Below are positions 24,702 to 33,854 of a stretch of DNA of 42,440 bases, one piece after another. Source of the stretch: Clostridium moniliforme (GTDB lineage: Bacteria > Bacillota > Clostridia > Clostridiales > Clostridiaceae); the NCBI RefSeq assembly GCF_017873235.1, contig NZ_JAGGJZ010000011.1:1-42440 (forward strand). The letters run 5' to 3'. The notes beneath the pieces were generated by a model, which did no database searches, was not told the origin of the DNA, and was given only the letters and a program-made list of their open reading frames with translations. How positions within the stretch are numbered: the first letter of the stretch is position 1; each line of letters begins with the position of its first letter. A program made the position numbers and the translations under genes.

Positions 24702-25508
24702 GTGGATCTAAATATAGTTCAAATAATATTAGTTATTATTATTGCATTTTTAGCTGGGATGGAAGGAATACTAGATGAATTCCAATTTCATCAACCATTA
24801 GTTGCATGTACTTTAATCGGATTGGTTACAGGCAACTTAATACCATGTCTAATCTTAGGTGGTACTCTTCAAATGATTGCCTTAGGTTGGGCAAATATAG
24901 GTGCAGCAGTAGCACCTGATGCAGCATTAGCATCTGTTGCATCTGCAATTATTCTAGTTCTTGGTGGTCAACAAGGTAGAGCAGGAATTGATTCAGCTAT
25001 TGCTATAGCAATTCCATTAGCAGTTGCAGGTTTATTATTAACAATTATCTGTCGTACAATTGCTACAGCATTCGTACATTTCATGGATGCTGCTGCAAAA
25101 GAAGGTAATATTAGAAAAGTTGAAATGTGGCAAATTATTGCTATTTGTATGCAAGGTGTACGTATAGCTCTTCCAGCAGCATTAATTTTATTAATTGGTT
25201 CTGGTCCTATTAGCGCATTACTTACTTCTATGCCAGCTTGGTTAACAGATGGTTTAGCAGTAGGTGGTGGAATGGTTGTAGCTGTTGGTTATGCAATGGT
25301 AATCAATATGATGGCAACAAAAGAAGTATGGCCATTCTTTGCAATTGGTTTTGTATTAGCAACTATTCCTCAAATTACACTTATGGGATTAGGTGCAATC
25401 GGTGTATCTATAGCTCTTATTTACTTAGCACTTAGCAAAAAAGGCGGTTCAGGTAATGGTGGATCAAATACAGGAGATCCAGTAGGCGATATTATCGATA
25501 ATTATTAG
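24702..25508 (+). CDS. PTS mannose-family EIIC component
   Basis: A 268-residue membrane permease subunit. It has several hydrophobic helices from residue 4 to about 250 (IVQIILVIIIAFLAGMEGIL, then GNLIPCLILGGTLQMIALGW) and ends in a polar Gly/Asn-rich tail. EIIC and EIID together form the sugar channel. The Leu-Gly-Gly-Thr-Leu-Gln-Met motif is typical of ManY-type EIIC. Its start, GTG, has AAAGGAGG upstream, 37 bases after EIIAB. Confidence 0.94.
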   Translation: MDLNIVQIILVIIIAFLAGMEGILDEFQFHQPLVACTLIGLVTGNLIPCLILGGTLQMIALGWANIGAAVAPDAALASVASAIILVLGGQQGRAGIDSAIAIAIPLAVAGLLLTIICRTIATAFVHFMDAAAKEGNIRKVEMWQIIAICMQGVRIALPAALILLIGSGPISALLTSMPAWLTDGLAVGGGMVVAVGYAMVINMMATKEVWPFFAIGFVLATIPQITLMGLGAIGVSIALIYLALSKKGGSGNGGSNTGDPVGDIIDNY

Positions 25509-25527
25509 GAAGGGAGAGAAGACGAAT

Positions 25528-26439
25528 ATGGAAAAAAAATTAAAGTTAACAAAAAAAGATCGTCTTTCTATTTGGTGGCGTTCAACTTTCATTCAAGGAT
25601 CTTGGAACTATGAAAGAATGCAAAACGGTGGTTGGGCATTTTCATTAATTCCAGCAATTAAAAAATTATATAAAACTAAAGAAGAAAGAGCAGCTGCGTT
25701 AACACGTCACTTAGAATTCTTTAATACTCACCCATATGTAGCTTCACCTATTATTGGTGTAACATTAGCATTAGAAGAAGATCGTGCAAATGGATCACCT
25801 GTAGATGATGTAACTATTCAAGGTGTTAAAGTTGGTATGATGGGACCTTTAGCAGGTATCGGAGATCCAGTTTTCTGGTTTACTGTTAGACCTATATTAG
25901 GAGCATTAGGTGCTTCACTTGCTATGGCTGGTAATATAATGGGACCTATTATATTCTTCTTTGCTTGGAACATTATACGTATGGCATTTACTTGGTATAC
26001 ACAAGAACTTGGTTACAAAGCTGGTTCTCGTATTACAGAAGATTTATCAGGTAGCTTATTACAAGAAATTACAAAAGGTGCATCTATACTTGGTATGTTC
26101 ATCTTAGGATCATTAGTTAATAGATGGGTATCTATTAAATTTACACCAGTAATATCATCTGTTCAATTAAGTAAAGGTGCTTTCATTGATTGGGCTAACC
26201 TTCCAGCTGGAGCAGAAGGTATTAAACAAGCATTAATTCAACAATCAGCTGGTTTATCATTAAGTCCTGAGAAAGTTACAACATTACAAGGTAACTTAGA
26301 TTCATTAATTCCTGGACTTTCAGGATTATTATTAACACTTCTTTGTATGTGGTTACTTAAAAAGAAAGTATCTCCAATTGTAATTATTCTTGCTTTATTT
26401 GTAATTGGTATTGTATTCCACGTAATAGGATTAATGTAA
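25528..26439 (+). CDS. PTS mannose-family EIID component
   Basis: A 303-residue membrane subunit unique to the mannose PTS family. The N-terminal half is cytoplasmic with family motifs WWRSTFIQGSWNYERMQNGG, FFNTHPYVASPIIGV, EEDRANG and KVGMMGPLAGIGDPVFW; the C-terminal end has hydrophobic helices (LSGLLLTLLCMWLLKKK, IVIILALFVIGIVFHVIGLM). It pairs with EIIC to form the transport unit. GGAAGGGAGAG lies before the ATG, 19 bases after EIIC. A terminator follows. Confidence 0.95.
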   Translation: MEKKLKLTKKDRLSIWWRSTFIQGSWNYERMQNGGWAFSLIPAIKKLYKTKEERAAALTRHLEFFNTHPYVASPIIGVTLALEEDRANGSPVDDVTIQGVKVGMMGPLAGIGDPVFWFTVRPILGALGASLAMAGNIMGPIIFFFAWNIIRMAFTWYTQELGYKAGSRITEDLSGSLLQEITKGASILGMFILGSLVNRWVSIKFTPVISSVQLSKGAFIDWANLPAGAEGIKQALIQQSAGLSLSPEKVTTLQGNLDSLIPGLSGLLLTLLCMWLLKKKVSPIVIILALFVIGIVFHVIGLM

Positions 26440-26451
26440 TATTTTTTATTC

Positions 26452-26492
26452 AGCCTAGGTTAGTATAATATTTTTACTTAGCCTAGGCTTTT
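26452..26492 (+). terminator. Terminator after the PTS EIID gene
   Basis: AGCCTAGG and CCTAGGCT, extended by A-U and G-U pairs, enclose an AT-rich loop and run into TTTTATT. It lies before the ManO gene, which may therefore be expressed at a lower level by readthrough or from its own promoter. Confidence 0.75.
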
Positions 26493-26594
26493 ATTAAACA
26501 TAAAAAAGCTAAAATAAAAATAAATTTTGTGATATTATAAATTATGATAGTATATAAAAATAAATGTATACTTAAGTAGAAAAGAGGTAGAACG

Positions 26595-26969
26595 ATGGTT
26601 GAATCACTTAATACAAATGTAGATTTAGTAATGGATGCAACATCTTTCGCAGGACTTACGGATTATGGGAAGATAATGATTGGCGATAAGGCTTTTGAAT
26701 TTTATAATTCTAATGATTCTAGAAAATTTATTCAAATTCCTTGGAAAGAAGTTGATTGTGTAATTGTATCTGTAGTATTAAAAGGAAAATGGATTCCAAG
26801 ATATGCAATTAAAACTAAAAAAAATGGTACATATTCCTTTGCATCTAAAGACCCAAAGAAGGTACTTCGTGCTATTAGAAATTATGTTGACCCAAATCAC
26901 ATAGTTAAGTCATTAGGATTTTTTGATGTTATTAAAAGAGGAATAAAATCTATATTCAAGAAGAATTAA
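26595..26969 (+). CDS. ManO-like DUF956 protein
   Basis: A 124-residue cytoplasmic protein beginning MVESLNTNVDLVMDATSFAG and ending in a Lys-rich SIFKKN tail. DUF956 proteins nearly always follow mannose-type PTS genes and are called ManO, with a suggested regulatory or accessory role. Contents such as GKIMIGDKAFEFYN, WKEVDCVIVSVVLKGKWIPR and FASKDPKKVLRAIR fit the family. It is separated from the EIID gene by 155 bases including a terminator. AAAGAGG precedes the start. Confidence 0.88.
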   Translation: MVESLNTNVDLVMDATSFAGLTDYGKIMIGDKAFEFYNSNDSRKFIQIPWKEVDCVIVSVVLKGKWIPRYAIKTKKNGTYSFASKDPKKVLRAIRNYVDPNHIVKSLGFFDVIKRGIKSIFKKN

Positions 26970-27000
26970 TATTAGCTTAATGATATGTAAGTATATAGGT

Positions 27001-27036
27001 AGAGCGTTTCTGTTTAAGGGAAGTGCTCTTTTTTGT
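27001..27036 (+). terminator. Terminator after the ManO gene
   Basis: AGAGCGTTTC pairs with GGAAGTGCTCT (G-U pairs included) around TGTTTAAG, then T6. Confidence 0.8.
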
Positions 27037-27106
27037 TTTGTTGATGCTATAAATTTAATTATCTATTTTAATATTTAATTTAATAATTTTTATGTTAAGG
27101 AAAATG

Positions 27107-27149
27107 AAAAAAGATACAACTCTAATTTTAATAGATTTGTATCTTTTTT
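27107..27149 (-). terminator. Terminator of the dicarboxylate symporter gene
   Basis: AAAAAAGATACAA and TTGTATCTTTTTT are exact complements around a 17-base loop. The A/T ends give a T-run on both strands, so it also backs up the ManO terminator. Confidence 0.85.
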
Positions 27150-27169
27150 ATAATTATATATATTTAAAA

Positions 27170-28435
27170 TTATGCCATTTCACTAACTGATTTAATATAT
27201 TCTTCTCCTTTTTTAGGGTGGAACTCCTTTTCCCATTTAGATATAACAACAACAGCTAGTGAGTTTCCAAGTACATTAACAACAGTTCTTGCCATATCAA
27301 CAATACGATCTATACCTGCAATGAAAGCAACTCCTGCTACAGGGATTCCTAGAGAACCAACAGTTGCTAATAGTACTACAAAGGATGCACCTGGAACTCC
27401 TGCCATACCTTTTGAAGTAAGCATTAATACAATTACTAAGTTAATTTGAGCAGAAAGTGGTAGATGAATTCCGTATATTTGAGCAATAAAAAGTGCTGCA
27501 ATAGATTGATATAAAGTAGATCCATCTAAGTTAAAAGAATATCCTGTTGGTACAACAAAAGATGTAATTGACTTAGGACATCCAAACTTCTCCATCTTCT
27601 CCATTAATTTTGGTAAAACTGCTTCAGAACTTGCTGTAGTATAAGCTAAAATAAGTTCATCTTTTAAAAGTTTTATAAGTGATAGGATATTTATTCCTGC
27701 TATCTTTGCAACAAAACCAAGAACAAAAAATACAAAGAAGAACATTGCACCATAAACAGTAATAATTAACTTTCCTAAAGGAATTAATGAAGCTAATCCA
27801 AATTTAGCAACTGTTACACCTATTAGACCAAATACACCAAGTGGTGCAAGTTTCATAATTTGATTAGTTATCCAAAACATTGCATCAGCTATTCCTTGAA
27901 ATATTGCAAGAACAGGCTTTCCTTTTTCTCCAATTGCAGCTACCCCTAATCCAAACATAACTGAAAAGAAAATAATAGGAAGTAAGTCACCTTTTGCAAG
28001 AGATTCAAAAATATTAGTTGGAACAATATTTATAAATGTATCCATAAACCCATGGTTAGATGCAGCTTCTGCTGTATGCATATATTTATCAATATTAGTA
28101 GTTGCAAGATTGCTAATGTTTACTCCATTTCCTGGGTGAACTAAGTTAGCTACAATTAAACCTATTATAATAGCAAAGGTAGTTACAATCTCAAAATAAA
28201 GTATTGTTTTACCACCTATTTTTCCTAATTTTTTAATATCCCCAACTCCTGCAACACCAACAACAAGTGATGAGAAGACAATAGGAACAACAATCATTTT
28301 AATTAATCTTATAAAAATATCTCCAAATGGCTGTAAATATGAAGTAATAGCTTGATTACCATAAAAAACAGCTCCTACTATAATACCAAGAACAAGTCCA
28401 AGTATAATTTGAAACGCTAGTCCGAATTTTTTCAT
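27170..28435 (-). CDS. Dicarboxylate/amino acid:cation symporter (DAACS family)
   Basis: A 421-residue membrane transporter of the glutamate/aspartate/dicarboxylate:cation symporter family. Family motifs include the re-entrant loop region AYTTASSEAVLPKLMEKMEK (serine-rich HP1), SFVVPTGYSFNLDGSTLYQ in TM7 with the NxDG core, MLTSKGMAGVPGASFVVL (HP2) and DRIVDMARTVVNVLGNSLA (TM8, with the substrate-binding Asp/Arg/Asn pattern). It would import glutamate, aspartate or C4-dicarboxylates with sodium or protons; which cannot be told. AAGGGGG lies 11 bases before the start. It is the only minus-strand gene between ManO and cbh. Confidence 0.93.
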   Translation of the reverse strand: MKKFGLAFQIILGLVLGIIVGAVFYGNQAITSYLQPFGDIFIRLIKMIVVPIVFSSLVVGVAGVGDIKKLGKIGGKTILYFEIVTTFAIIIGLIVANLVHPGNGVNISNLATTNIDKYMHTAEAASNHGFMDTFINIVPTNIFESLAKGDLLPIIFFSVMFGLGVAAIGEKGKPVLAIFQGIADAMFWITNQIMKLAPLGVFGLIGVTVAKFGLASLIPLGKLIITVYGAMFFFVFFVLGFVAKIAGINILSLIKLLKDELILAYTTASSEAVLPKLMEKMEKFGCPKSITSFVVPTGYSFNLDGSTLYQSIAALFIAQIYGIHLPLSAQINLVIVLMLTSKGMAGVPGASFVVLLATVGSLGIPVAGVAFIAGIDRIVDMARTVVNVLGNSLAVVVISKWEKEFHPKKGEEYIKSVSEMA

Positions 28436-29031
28436 TTGTTTAATAGCCCCCTTGATTGATTTATAACTTAAAAGTCATTTTGTAAATTTTCTTAGATTAC
28501 ATAAATGCAAGAAATATATATGTAAAAATTCATTTTACAGACTATAGTATATCATAAAAAAAGTGAAATTAATCTTATATTTTTAAAAAAATATAGATTA
28601 ATATATGTATTTTTTAAATTTTAACCTAAAAATTTAAAGTAAATATAGAGAAAATTGATAAAAATCCTTCATTAAATTAAAAAAAGTGCAAGTTTTATGT
28701 TAAAAATATCTATATATTCGAATGATATATGGGGAAATTGAAAGTTTACCATAATAATACAATTAATCTAATGTTAATAAAATTATGAAATTTATTAATA
28801 GATTTTAATTCAAAATTATAAATGAATATATTAGAGATAAAATGAAAAAATAAAAATTAAGCAGATAAATAAATTTTAATTATTAAAAAAAGAATTTATG
28901 GAATATTAATTTATAATTATAATATTTAAAAGGAATAAGTATTATAATTAAAGTTAATAAAATTATAATCTTATAAAAAGTATCTAACTTAAGTTTGATA
29001 TTAATAAACAAATAAAATAGGGAGTGATTTT
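28436..29031. other. 596-base AT-rich intergenic stretch between symporter and bile salt hydrolase genes
   Basis: These divergently transcribed genes are separated by extremely AT-rich DNA with no frame of any promise. Promoters for both genes must lie here. A TATACT-like hexamer near 28545-28552 on the minus strand could serve the symporter. I see no clear operator or structured RNA. Confidence 0.4.
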
Positions 29032-30027
29032 ATGTGTACAGGATTAACACTAGAAACAAAAGATGGGTTACATTTATTTGGTAGAAATATGGATATTGAA
29101 TACTCATTTAATCAATCTATAATATTCATTCCAAGAAATTTTACATGTATTAATTCTGTTTCTAAAAAGGAATTAACAACTAAACATGCAATTCTTGCTA
29201 TGGGAACAATATTTAATAATTATCCAACTTTAGCTGATGGAATGAATGAGAAAGGTTTAGCTTGTGCAGGGTTAAACTTTCCACAAAATGCTTATTTTCC
29301 TAAGGAAAGATCAAAAGACAAAGAAAATATTCCAGTTTACAACTTTATTTTATGGGTTCTAGCAAACTTCAGTAATATACAAGATTTAAAAAAGGCATTG
29401 ACAAATGTGAAATTGGTAGATGAAACTATTGATGAAAATATACCTAATTCAACACTTCACTGGATGGCAACAGATATAACAGGAAAATCTATAGTAATTG
29501 AACAAACAAAAGAGGAAGGATTACGTGTTTTTGATAACAATGTTGGTGTTCTTACAAATTCACCAGAATTTCCTTGGCATATAACTAATTTACGCCAATA
29601 TATTGGTATGATAAATTATGATATAGTTCCATCATATGAATTGAGTGATGAAAATTTAATTGCACTAGGACAAGGAAATGGATTAATTGGATTGCCAGGA
29701 GACTTTACTCCAGCAGCTAGATTTATAAGAACATCCGTATTTAGGGATGCAGTTATGAAAAACGATAAAGATAAAATTGATATTATTGAATTTTTCCATA
29801 TATTAAATAATGTTGCTATGGTAAAGGGTGCAGTTAGATTACCATCTTCAAAGAGTGATGTTACTCAATATACAAGTTGTATGAATTTAGAAAAGGGAAT
29901 TTATTATTATAACACTTATGAAAATAGTCAAATAAATGCCATAGATATGAATAAAGAAAATTTAGATGGTAAAGAAATGAAGATGTTTAAGTATAATACA
30001 ACTTTAAATATAAATTTTGAAAATTAA
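29032..30027 (+). CDS. cbh: Choloylglycine (bile salt) hydrolase
   Basis: A 331-residue Ntn hydrolase that cuts the amide bond of glycine- or taurine-conjugated bile salts. Met1 is removed to expose the nucleophile Cys2. The other family residues are present: Arg18, Asp21, Asn82, Asn176 and Arg230 (the last two shifted by one or two relative to C. perfringens CBH-1). Similarity to CBH-1 is high throughout (FGRNMDIEYSFNQSIIFIPR, LADGMNEKGLACAGLNFP, YNTYENSQINAIDMNKENLD). No signal peptide, so intracellular. GGGAGTG precedes the ATG. Monocistronic with its own terminator. It is intact, unlike the distant relative at 15151-16008. Confidence 0.95.
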   Translation: MCTGLTLETKDGLHLFGRNMDIEYSFNQSIIFIPRNFTCINSVSKKELTTKHAILAMGTIFNNYPTLADGMNEKGLACAGLNFPQNAYFPKERSKDKENIPVYNFILWVLANFSNIQDLKKALTNVKLVDETIDENIPNSTLHWMATDITGKSIVIEQTKEEGLRVFDNNVGVLTNSPEFPWHITNLRQYIGMINYDIVPSYELSDENLIALGQGNGLIGLPGDFTPAARFIRTSVFRDAVMKNDKDKIDIIEFFHILNNVAMVKGAVRLPSSKSDVTQYTSCMNLEKGIYYYNTYENSQINAIDMNKENLDGKEMKMFKYNTTLNINFEN

Positions 30028-30068
30028 TATATATAAATTATTAAAACATAAATATTTAAGTTTAAAAT

Positions 30069-30112
30069 AAGAAGGATAGCTAATATATAAGGCATTTCCT
30101 TCTTTTTTTATT
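30069..30112 (+). terminator. Terminator of the bile salt hydrolase gene
   Basis: AAGAAGGA and TCCTTCTT pair across a 20-base loop, followed by T7. Confidence 0.8.
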
Positions 30113-30223
30113 AAAAAGGTATTTAATTATGACTTTGTAAATTGTATACTAAAAAGTGCTTATTAAAATTTGGAAAATTTAATTTAATAAGTATTATTTT
30201 ATAAAATAGGAGTTAAAAAATAC

Positions 30224-31048
30224 ATGAAGAAAAAACATAAGATAATGTTAGCTATTGTAAGTATTATTATAGTAGTAACTATATTAGGGGTTATATCCTT
30301 TTTTACATATAGAAGGATAAGTGAAAATAAGATACTAGAAAAAGGTATACACTTTATGGATGGGAAGGAATATGATAAAGCTTTAGTTTTATTTGATTTG
30401 GATTATAAGTCAAAAAATAAAGAAGCATTAGAATACAAAGATATGATAAAGGAATACTTATATTCTAAAAAGCTATTTAATGAAAATAAAGTAGAAGAGG
30501 CAAAAAATGAAATTAAAAAAATTAATTCTAGTTATGTGAAATTTTATGGATTAAAGGATGATGTTGATAATCTTGAAATAAAAATAGATGATTCAATGAA
30601 AAAGATAAGTGAATTTAATAAAATAAAAGAATTAATAAAGAAAAAAGACTCTAATGAAGCTACAAAATTACTCAAAGACTTAGAAAAAGAGAAATTAAAT
30701 TTAAATGAAAAGAAAGAAATTAAAAAAATTAAGGATGAAATAAAATACATAGAAGATGAGAAAATAAATCCAAAGGAAGCAAAGAGAATTAAGAAAGAAA
30801 AAGAAGAAATTTTAGAAAATAAAAGTCATTGGAATACATTTTATAAAGCTGTTCAATTAGTTAATGGAGTGCTACCAGAAGGAACTGACTTTATATATGA
30901 AGGTATTATGAGTAAGGATAAAATCCAATATTATCAATTTTTAGATACTGATTTAGTGAGATATGCTGTACCTTTGAAAAAAAGTGATAATGTATATTTA
31001 GTTGTGAGTAATTATGGAGAGCCAATACTTAAGTTAATAAATAACTAA
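30224..31048 (+). CDS. Membrane-anchored coiled-coil/TPR-like protein of unknown function
   Basis: A 274-residue protein. Residues 8-28 are one hydrophobic segment (IMLAIVSIIIVVTILGVISF) after a basic start, so it is anchored with most of the chain outside the membrane. Residues about 35-110 have a repeat-like helical pattern (GKEYDKALVLFDLDYKSKNK and so on) resembling a TPR pair; 115-200 is highly charged coiled coil rich in Lys and Glu. The last 75 residues (SHWNTFYKAVQLVNGVLPEG and on) look like a folded domain. No family is recognised with certainty. Transcribed alone or with the XRE regulator 114 bases downstream. Confidence 0.7.
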   Translation: MKKKHKIMLAIVSIIIVVTILGVISFFTYRRISENKILEKGIHFMDGKEYDKALVLFDLDYKSKNKEALEYKDMIKEYLYSKKLFNENKVEEAKNEIKKINSSYVKFYGLKDDVDNLEIKIDDSMKKISEFNKIKELIKKKDSNEATKLLKDLEKEKLNLNEKKEIKKIKDEIKYIEDEKINPKEAKRIKKEKEEILENKSHWNTFYKAVQLVNGVLPEGTDFIYEGIMSKDKIQYYQFLDTDLVRYAVPLKKSDNVYLVVSNYGEPILKLINN

Positions 31049-31162
31049 TATTTATTTTAATATAAGACATGCAACTATTAGTTAACAGTATGCAACTACA
31101 AAGTTATTGTACATATTTAGAAGTTTAAATATAATTTAAGTTATAAGATGAGGTGGTTATAT

Positions 31163-31693
31163 TTGAATTTAGGGGAAAACATAAAAAGATTAAGAAAAGA
31201 AAAAAACTTATCTCAAGAACAATTAGCTAAAATGTTAAATGTATCTAGACAAGCTATATCAAAATGGGAATCGGGGAGTACATATCCAGATATAAGTAAT
31301 CTTGTTTTATTAAGAGATATATTTGATGTAACATTAGATAATTTAATAATTGATGAAATTAAAGATAGTGATAAAATTAAAAATAGTAAAACGTTAGGTA
31401 ATAATTCTAAGGAATTAGAAAACAAAGAAGATTTTCAATCAATAGAAGATAATAAAAATCTAAATATTCAATGCAAAAGTTTAGAGGATGAAAACTGTAA
31501 TGAAGAATTAAATGAGGAAGATGATCTTTTTAGTAGTTTAATGGTTGGTGGATTTGTTATTGGAACTGGATTAGGTTTTATTACAGATAATTTTATGCTA
31601 GGAACAGCTTTTAGTTTTATTGGAATGGGTATAGGATATATAGTAGAGATTACTAAAAAGAACTTTAAAAAAACAAATATAAAAGAAAAATAA
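31163..31693 (+). CDS. XRE-family regulator with C-terminal hydrophobic segments
   Basis: About 176 residues from the TTG at 31163, which has AGGTGG six bases upstream; an ATG at 31148 overlaps that ribosome site and is less likely. Residues 1-60 are a clear HTH_3 domain (LGENIKRLRKEKNLSQEQLA, VSRQAISKWESGSTYPDISN). A charged linker (about 70-125) leads to two short hydrophobic segments (LMVGGFVIGTGLGFITDNFM, LGTAFSFIGMGIGYIVEI), so it may be membrane-tethered. The architecture is that of the fossil at 22700-23119, which carries a similar ordered head and tail. Target unknown. fliB-type gene follows. Confidence 0.83.
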   Translation: MNLGENIKRLRKEKNLSQEQLAKMLNVSRQAISKWESGSTYPDISNLVLLRDIFDVTLDNLIIDEIKDSDKIKNSKTLGNNSKELENKEDFQSIEDNKNLNIQCKSLEDENCNEELNEEDDLFSSLMVGGFVIGTGLGFITDNFMLGTAFSFIGMGIGYIVEITKKNFKKTNIKEK

Positions 31694-31716
31694 TTTATTT
31701 GTAAAGGAAGTATACA

Positions 31717-32946
31717 ATGGAAAAGAGTATAAAAAAAAGATATCCAAAATATCTTAAAGAATTTAAATGTATAGGTGGAAAATGTACAGATAGTTGTTGT
31801 ATTGGTTGGGATATAGAAATTGATAAGACAACTTTTAAGGAATATTATAAAGTTCAAGATAAAGAAATGAAAAAAATGTTCCAAAAGAATGTTCATAACA
31901 ATGATAATTACATAAGTCCTAATATAGATTATGGAAAAGTAAAATTAAAAAAGGATAAAAGATGTCCATTTTTAGATGATGAAAATTATTGTATTATATA
32001 TTCTAAACTCGGAGAAGAATATCTTTCAAATGTTTGTACATGTTTTCCAAGAATACTTAATAAAGTAGATGGATATTATGAAATGTCTTTAGATGTTTCT
32101 TGTCCAGAAGCTTCAAGAATCCTTTTGTTAAAGGAAGAAGGAATTAAATTTGAAGAATGTACAGAGGTTTTAGGAAAGCATATAGTATCAAGTGAAATAG
32201 ATACTAAGTCTAAGGAATTTAGTAATTCACCTATAAAGTATTTTAAAGAGATTAGAGATTTAAGTATTAAGATCTTGCAAAATAGAAAGTTTGATTTAAA
32301 TGAAAGACTTTATATATTAGGAGAATTTATAAATAAGTTAGAGGATGAACTTAAATATAATTTTAATAATGTACCTAAATTTATTAAAGAATATAATATA
32401 AATTTAGTTAATGATCCATATGAAAAAGATGATTTAAGTTATATTCTTCAAATGGATTTTTTTCAAAAAACACTAAAGTTTTTTAATAATTTTAGAGAAG
32501 TAGATAGTATTGTTTTTAATGAAGATACAAATAAAGTAATAGAAGGATTTAAGCTTGAAGAGAAAGGAAACCTAGGTAAATATTCAAAGGTTTATATAGA
32601 AGCATTTAAAAACTATACTGAAAAGTTTATAAAAAATAATAGCTATATATTTGAAAATTATTTAGTGAATTTTATGTATAATGATATGTTCCCTTTTTCT
32701 GAAACTGAATCAGTATTTGATGGATATATTATGCTTTTAATGAGATATTCTTTTATTAGATTTTATTTAGTTGGAAAATATTTATACAATAAACAGGATT
32801 CCATTGAAGAAATAGTTCAATTTATTCAAGTTTTTTCAAAGGGAATGGGACATCATAAAAGTTATTTAGTTGATATTTTAAAGTATATAAAAGAAAAGGA
32901 ATTTAATAATATAGAGTTTGCTAAAATACACTTACCTAAAATGTAG
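31717..32946 (+). CDS. FliB-type flagellin lysine-N-methylase
   Basis: A 409-residue protein with the FliB N-terminal cysteine cluster (FKCIGGKCTDSCCIGWDIEI), then RCPFLDDENYCIIYSKLGEE, SNVCTCFPR and SLDVSCPEASR, typical of the family that methylates lysines on flagellin. The conserved cysteines probably hold an Fe-S cluster. No flagellar genes occur nearby, so the substrate may be encoded elsewhere or be something other than flagellin. AAAGGAAG precedes the ATG. It lies 23 bases after the XRE regulator, on the same strand. Confidence 0.88.
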   Translation: MEKSIKKRYPKYLKEFKCIGGKCTDSCCIGWDIEIDKTTFKEYYKVQDKEMKKMFQKNVHNNDNYISPNIDYGKVKLKKDKRCPFLDDENYCIIYSKLGEEYLSNVCTCFPRILNKVDGYYEMSLDVSCPEASRILLLKEEGIKFEECTEVLGKHIVSSEIDTKSKEFSNSPIKYFKEIRDLSIKILQNRKFDLNERLYILGEFINKLEDELKYNFNNVPKFIKEYNINLVNDPYEKDDLSYILQMDFFQKTLKFFNNFREVDSIVFNEDTNKVIEGFKLEEKGNLGKYSKVYIEAFKNYTEKFIKNNSYIFENYLVNFMYNDMFPFSETESVFDGYIMLLMRYSFIRFYLVGKYLYNKQDSIEEIVQFIQVFSKGMGHHKSYLVDILKYIKEKEFNNIEFAKIHLPKM

Positions 32947-33044
32947 AAATATTATATCAATAAATTATTATGTTTTAATTAAAAATAAATTTTAGACATT
33001 TTTTATACTAACTTAATTGTTCAGAAAGTTTTATAACAGATTAA

Positions 33045-33087
33045 AGTAGCCCTATAAAATTTATAATTTAAGGGCTACTATTTTTTT
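33045..33087 (+). terminator. Terminator of the FliB-type gene
   Basis: AGTAGCCCT and AGGGCTACT pair exactly around 17 bases, followed on the plus strand by a run of T7. Confidence 0.85.
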
Positions 33088-33092
33088 GTTAA

Positions 33093-33722
33093 TTAGAAAT
33101 CATAACTATATAGGAATACATTAAGTTTTGAATTTAAAGAAGTGAAAGTAATTTCCTTTTCATTTATACGCTTAAAGTTTTGACTATCATAAAATCCATA
33201 GTTGCATCTAGTATCTGTATATAAGTATATGGATTTTACATCTCTACTTTTCATATAGTTAAATAAATGATTAATTAGAGTCTTTCCAACCCCAAGTCCC
33301 CTAGATTCTTTAGATACAATAAATAATTGTATTGCACCTTGAAAGTTATCTTCCTTTCCTTCTATAATTTCATTATAGGTATCTTTAATTTTTAATAATT
33401 CTTGTATTATCATCTGATTTTCTTCGTTATCCATAATTAAATCAAGATTTTCATTTTCATCATTTGAAGTTTTATTAGGCTCTTCTAAAATATTTTCATC
33501 ATTTTCTGCTTTTCCTAAAATAAATCCAATTAGTTTATTGTCTTTTTCTGCTACTTTACTAAAGGAACTATCTAAAAGGCAGTCTTTCATATAGGAATCT
33601 AATACTAAATCTAAAAATTTTTTATTTTTAATAAATTCATTAAAGCCAAAAGCCTCACCAATTAACTCTTTTATAATTCCATAATCCTCTTTAACTAAAT
33701 CTCTATAAATTACCTTATTCAT
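33093..33722 (-). CDS. GNAT-family N-acetyltransferase
   Basis: A 209-residue acetyltransferase from the ATG at 33722; an in-frame ATG at 33743 lacks any ribosome binding site, but the one here is also weak (AAAGGG at a long 12-base spacing). The GNAT fold is shown by the N-terminal VIYRDLVKEDYGIIKELIGEAFG, the LIVSKESRGLGVGKTLINHLF acetyl-CoA loop (RGLGVGKTL) and the C-terminal NFKRINEKEITF beta strand. Residues 75-115 form an acidic insert (DENENLDLIMDNEENQM) unusual for the family. The substrate is unknown. Stands alone between convergent and divergent neighbours. Confidence 0.82.
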   Translation of the reverse strand: MNKVIYRDLVKEDYGIIKELIGEAFGFNEFIKNKKFLDLVLDSYMKDCLLDSSFSKVAEKDNKLIGFILGKAENDENILEEPNKTSNDENENLDLIMDNEENQMIIQELLKIKDTYNEIIEGKEDNFQGAIQLFIVSKESRGLGVGKTLINHLFNYMKSRDVKSIYLYTDTRCNYGFYDSQNFKRINEKEITFTSLNSKLNVFLYSYDF

Positions 33723-33854
33723 AGTTATACCAAACCCTTTCATATTAAAAATTAAATTTGTATTTTATGGTAAAACAACCTTATAATGATAGTAATATGT
33801 TCTCTAAGGGGAGAGTCAATAATAAATTTTAAAATATTAAAGGAAGTTATAAAA

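Noticed and set aside
25238..25435. 65-codon frame within the EIIC gene, other frame, same strand
   Set aside because: It overlaps a strongly supported membrane protein and its composition (Cys, Asn and Trp-rich) is that of an out-of-frame reading.
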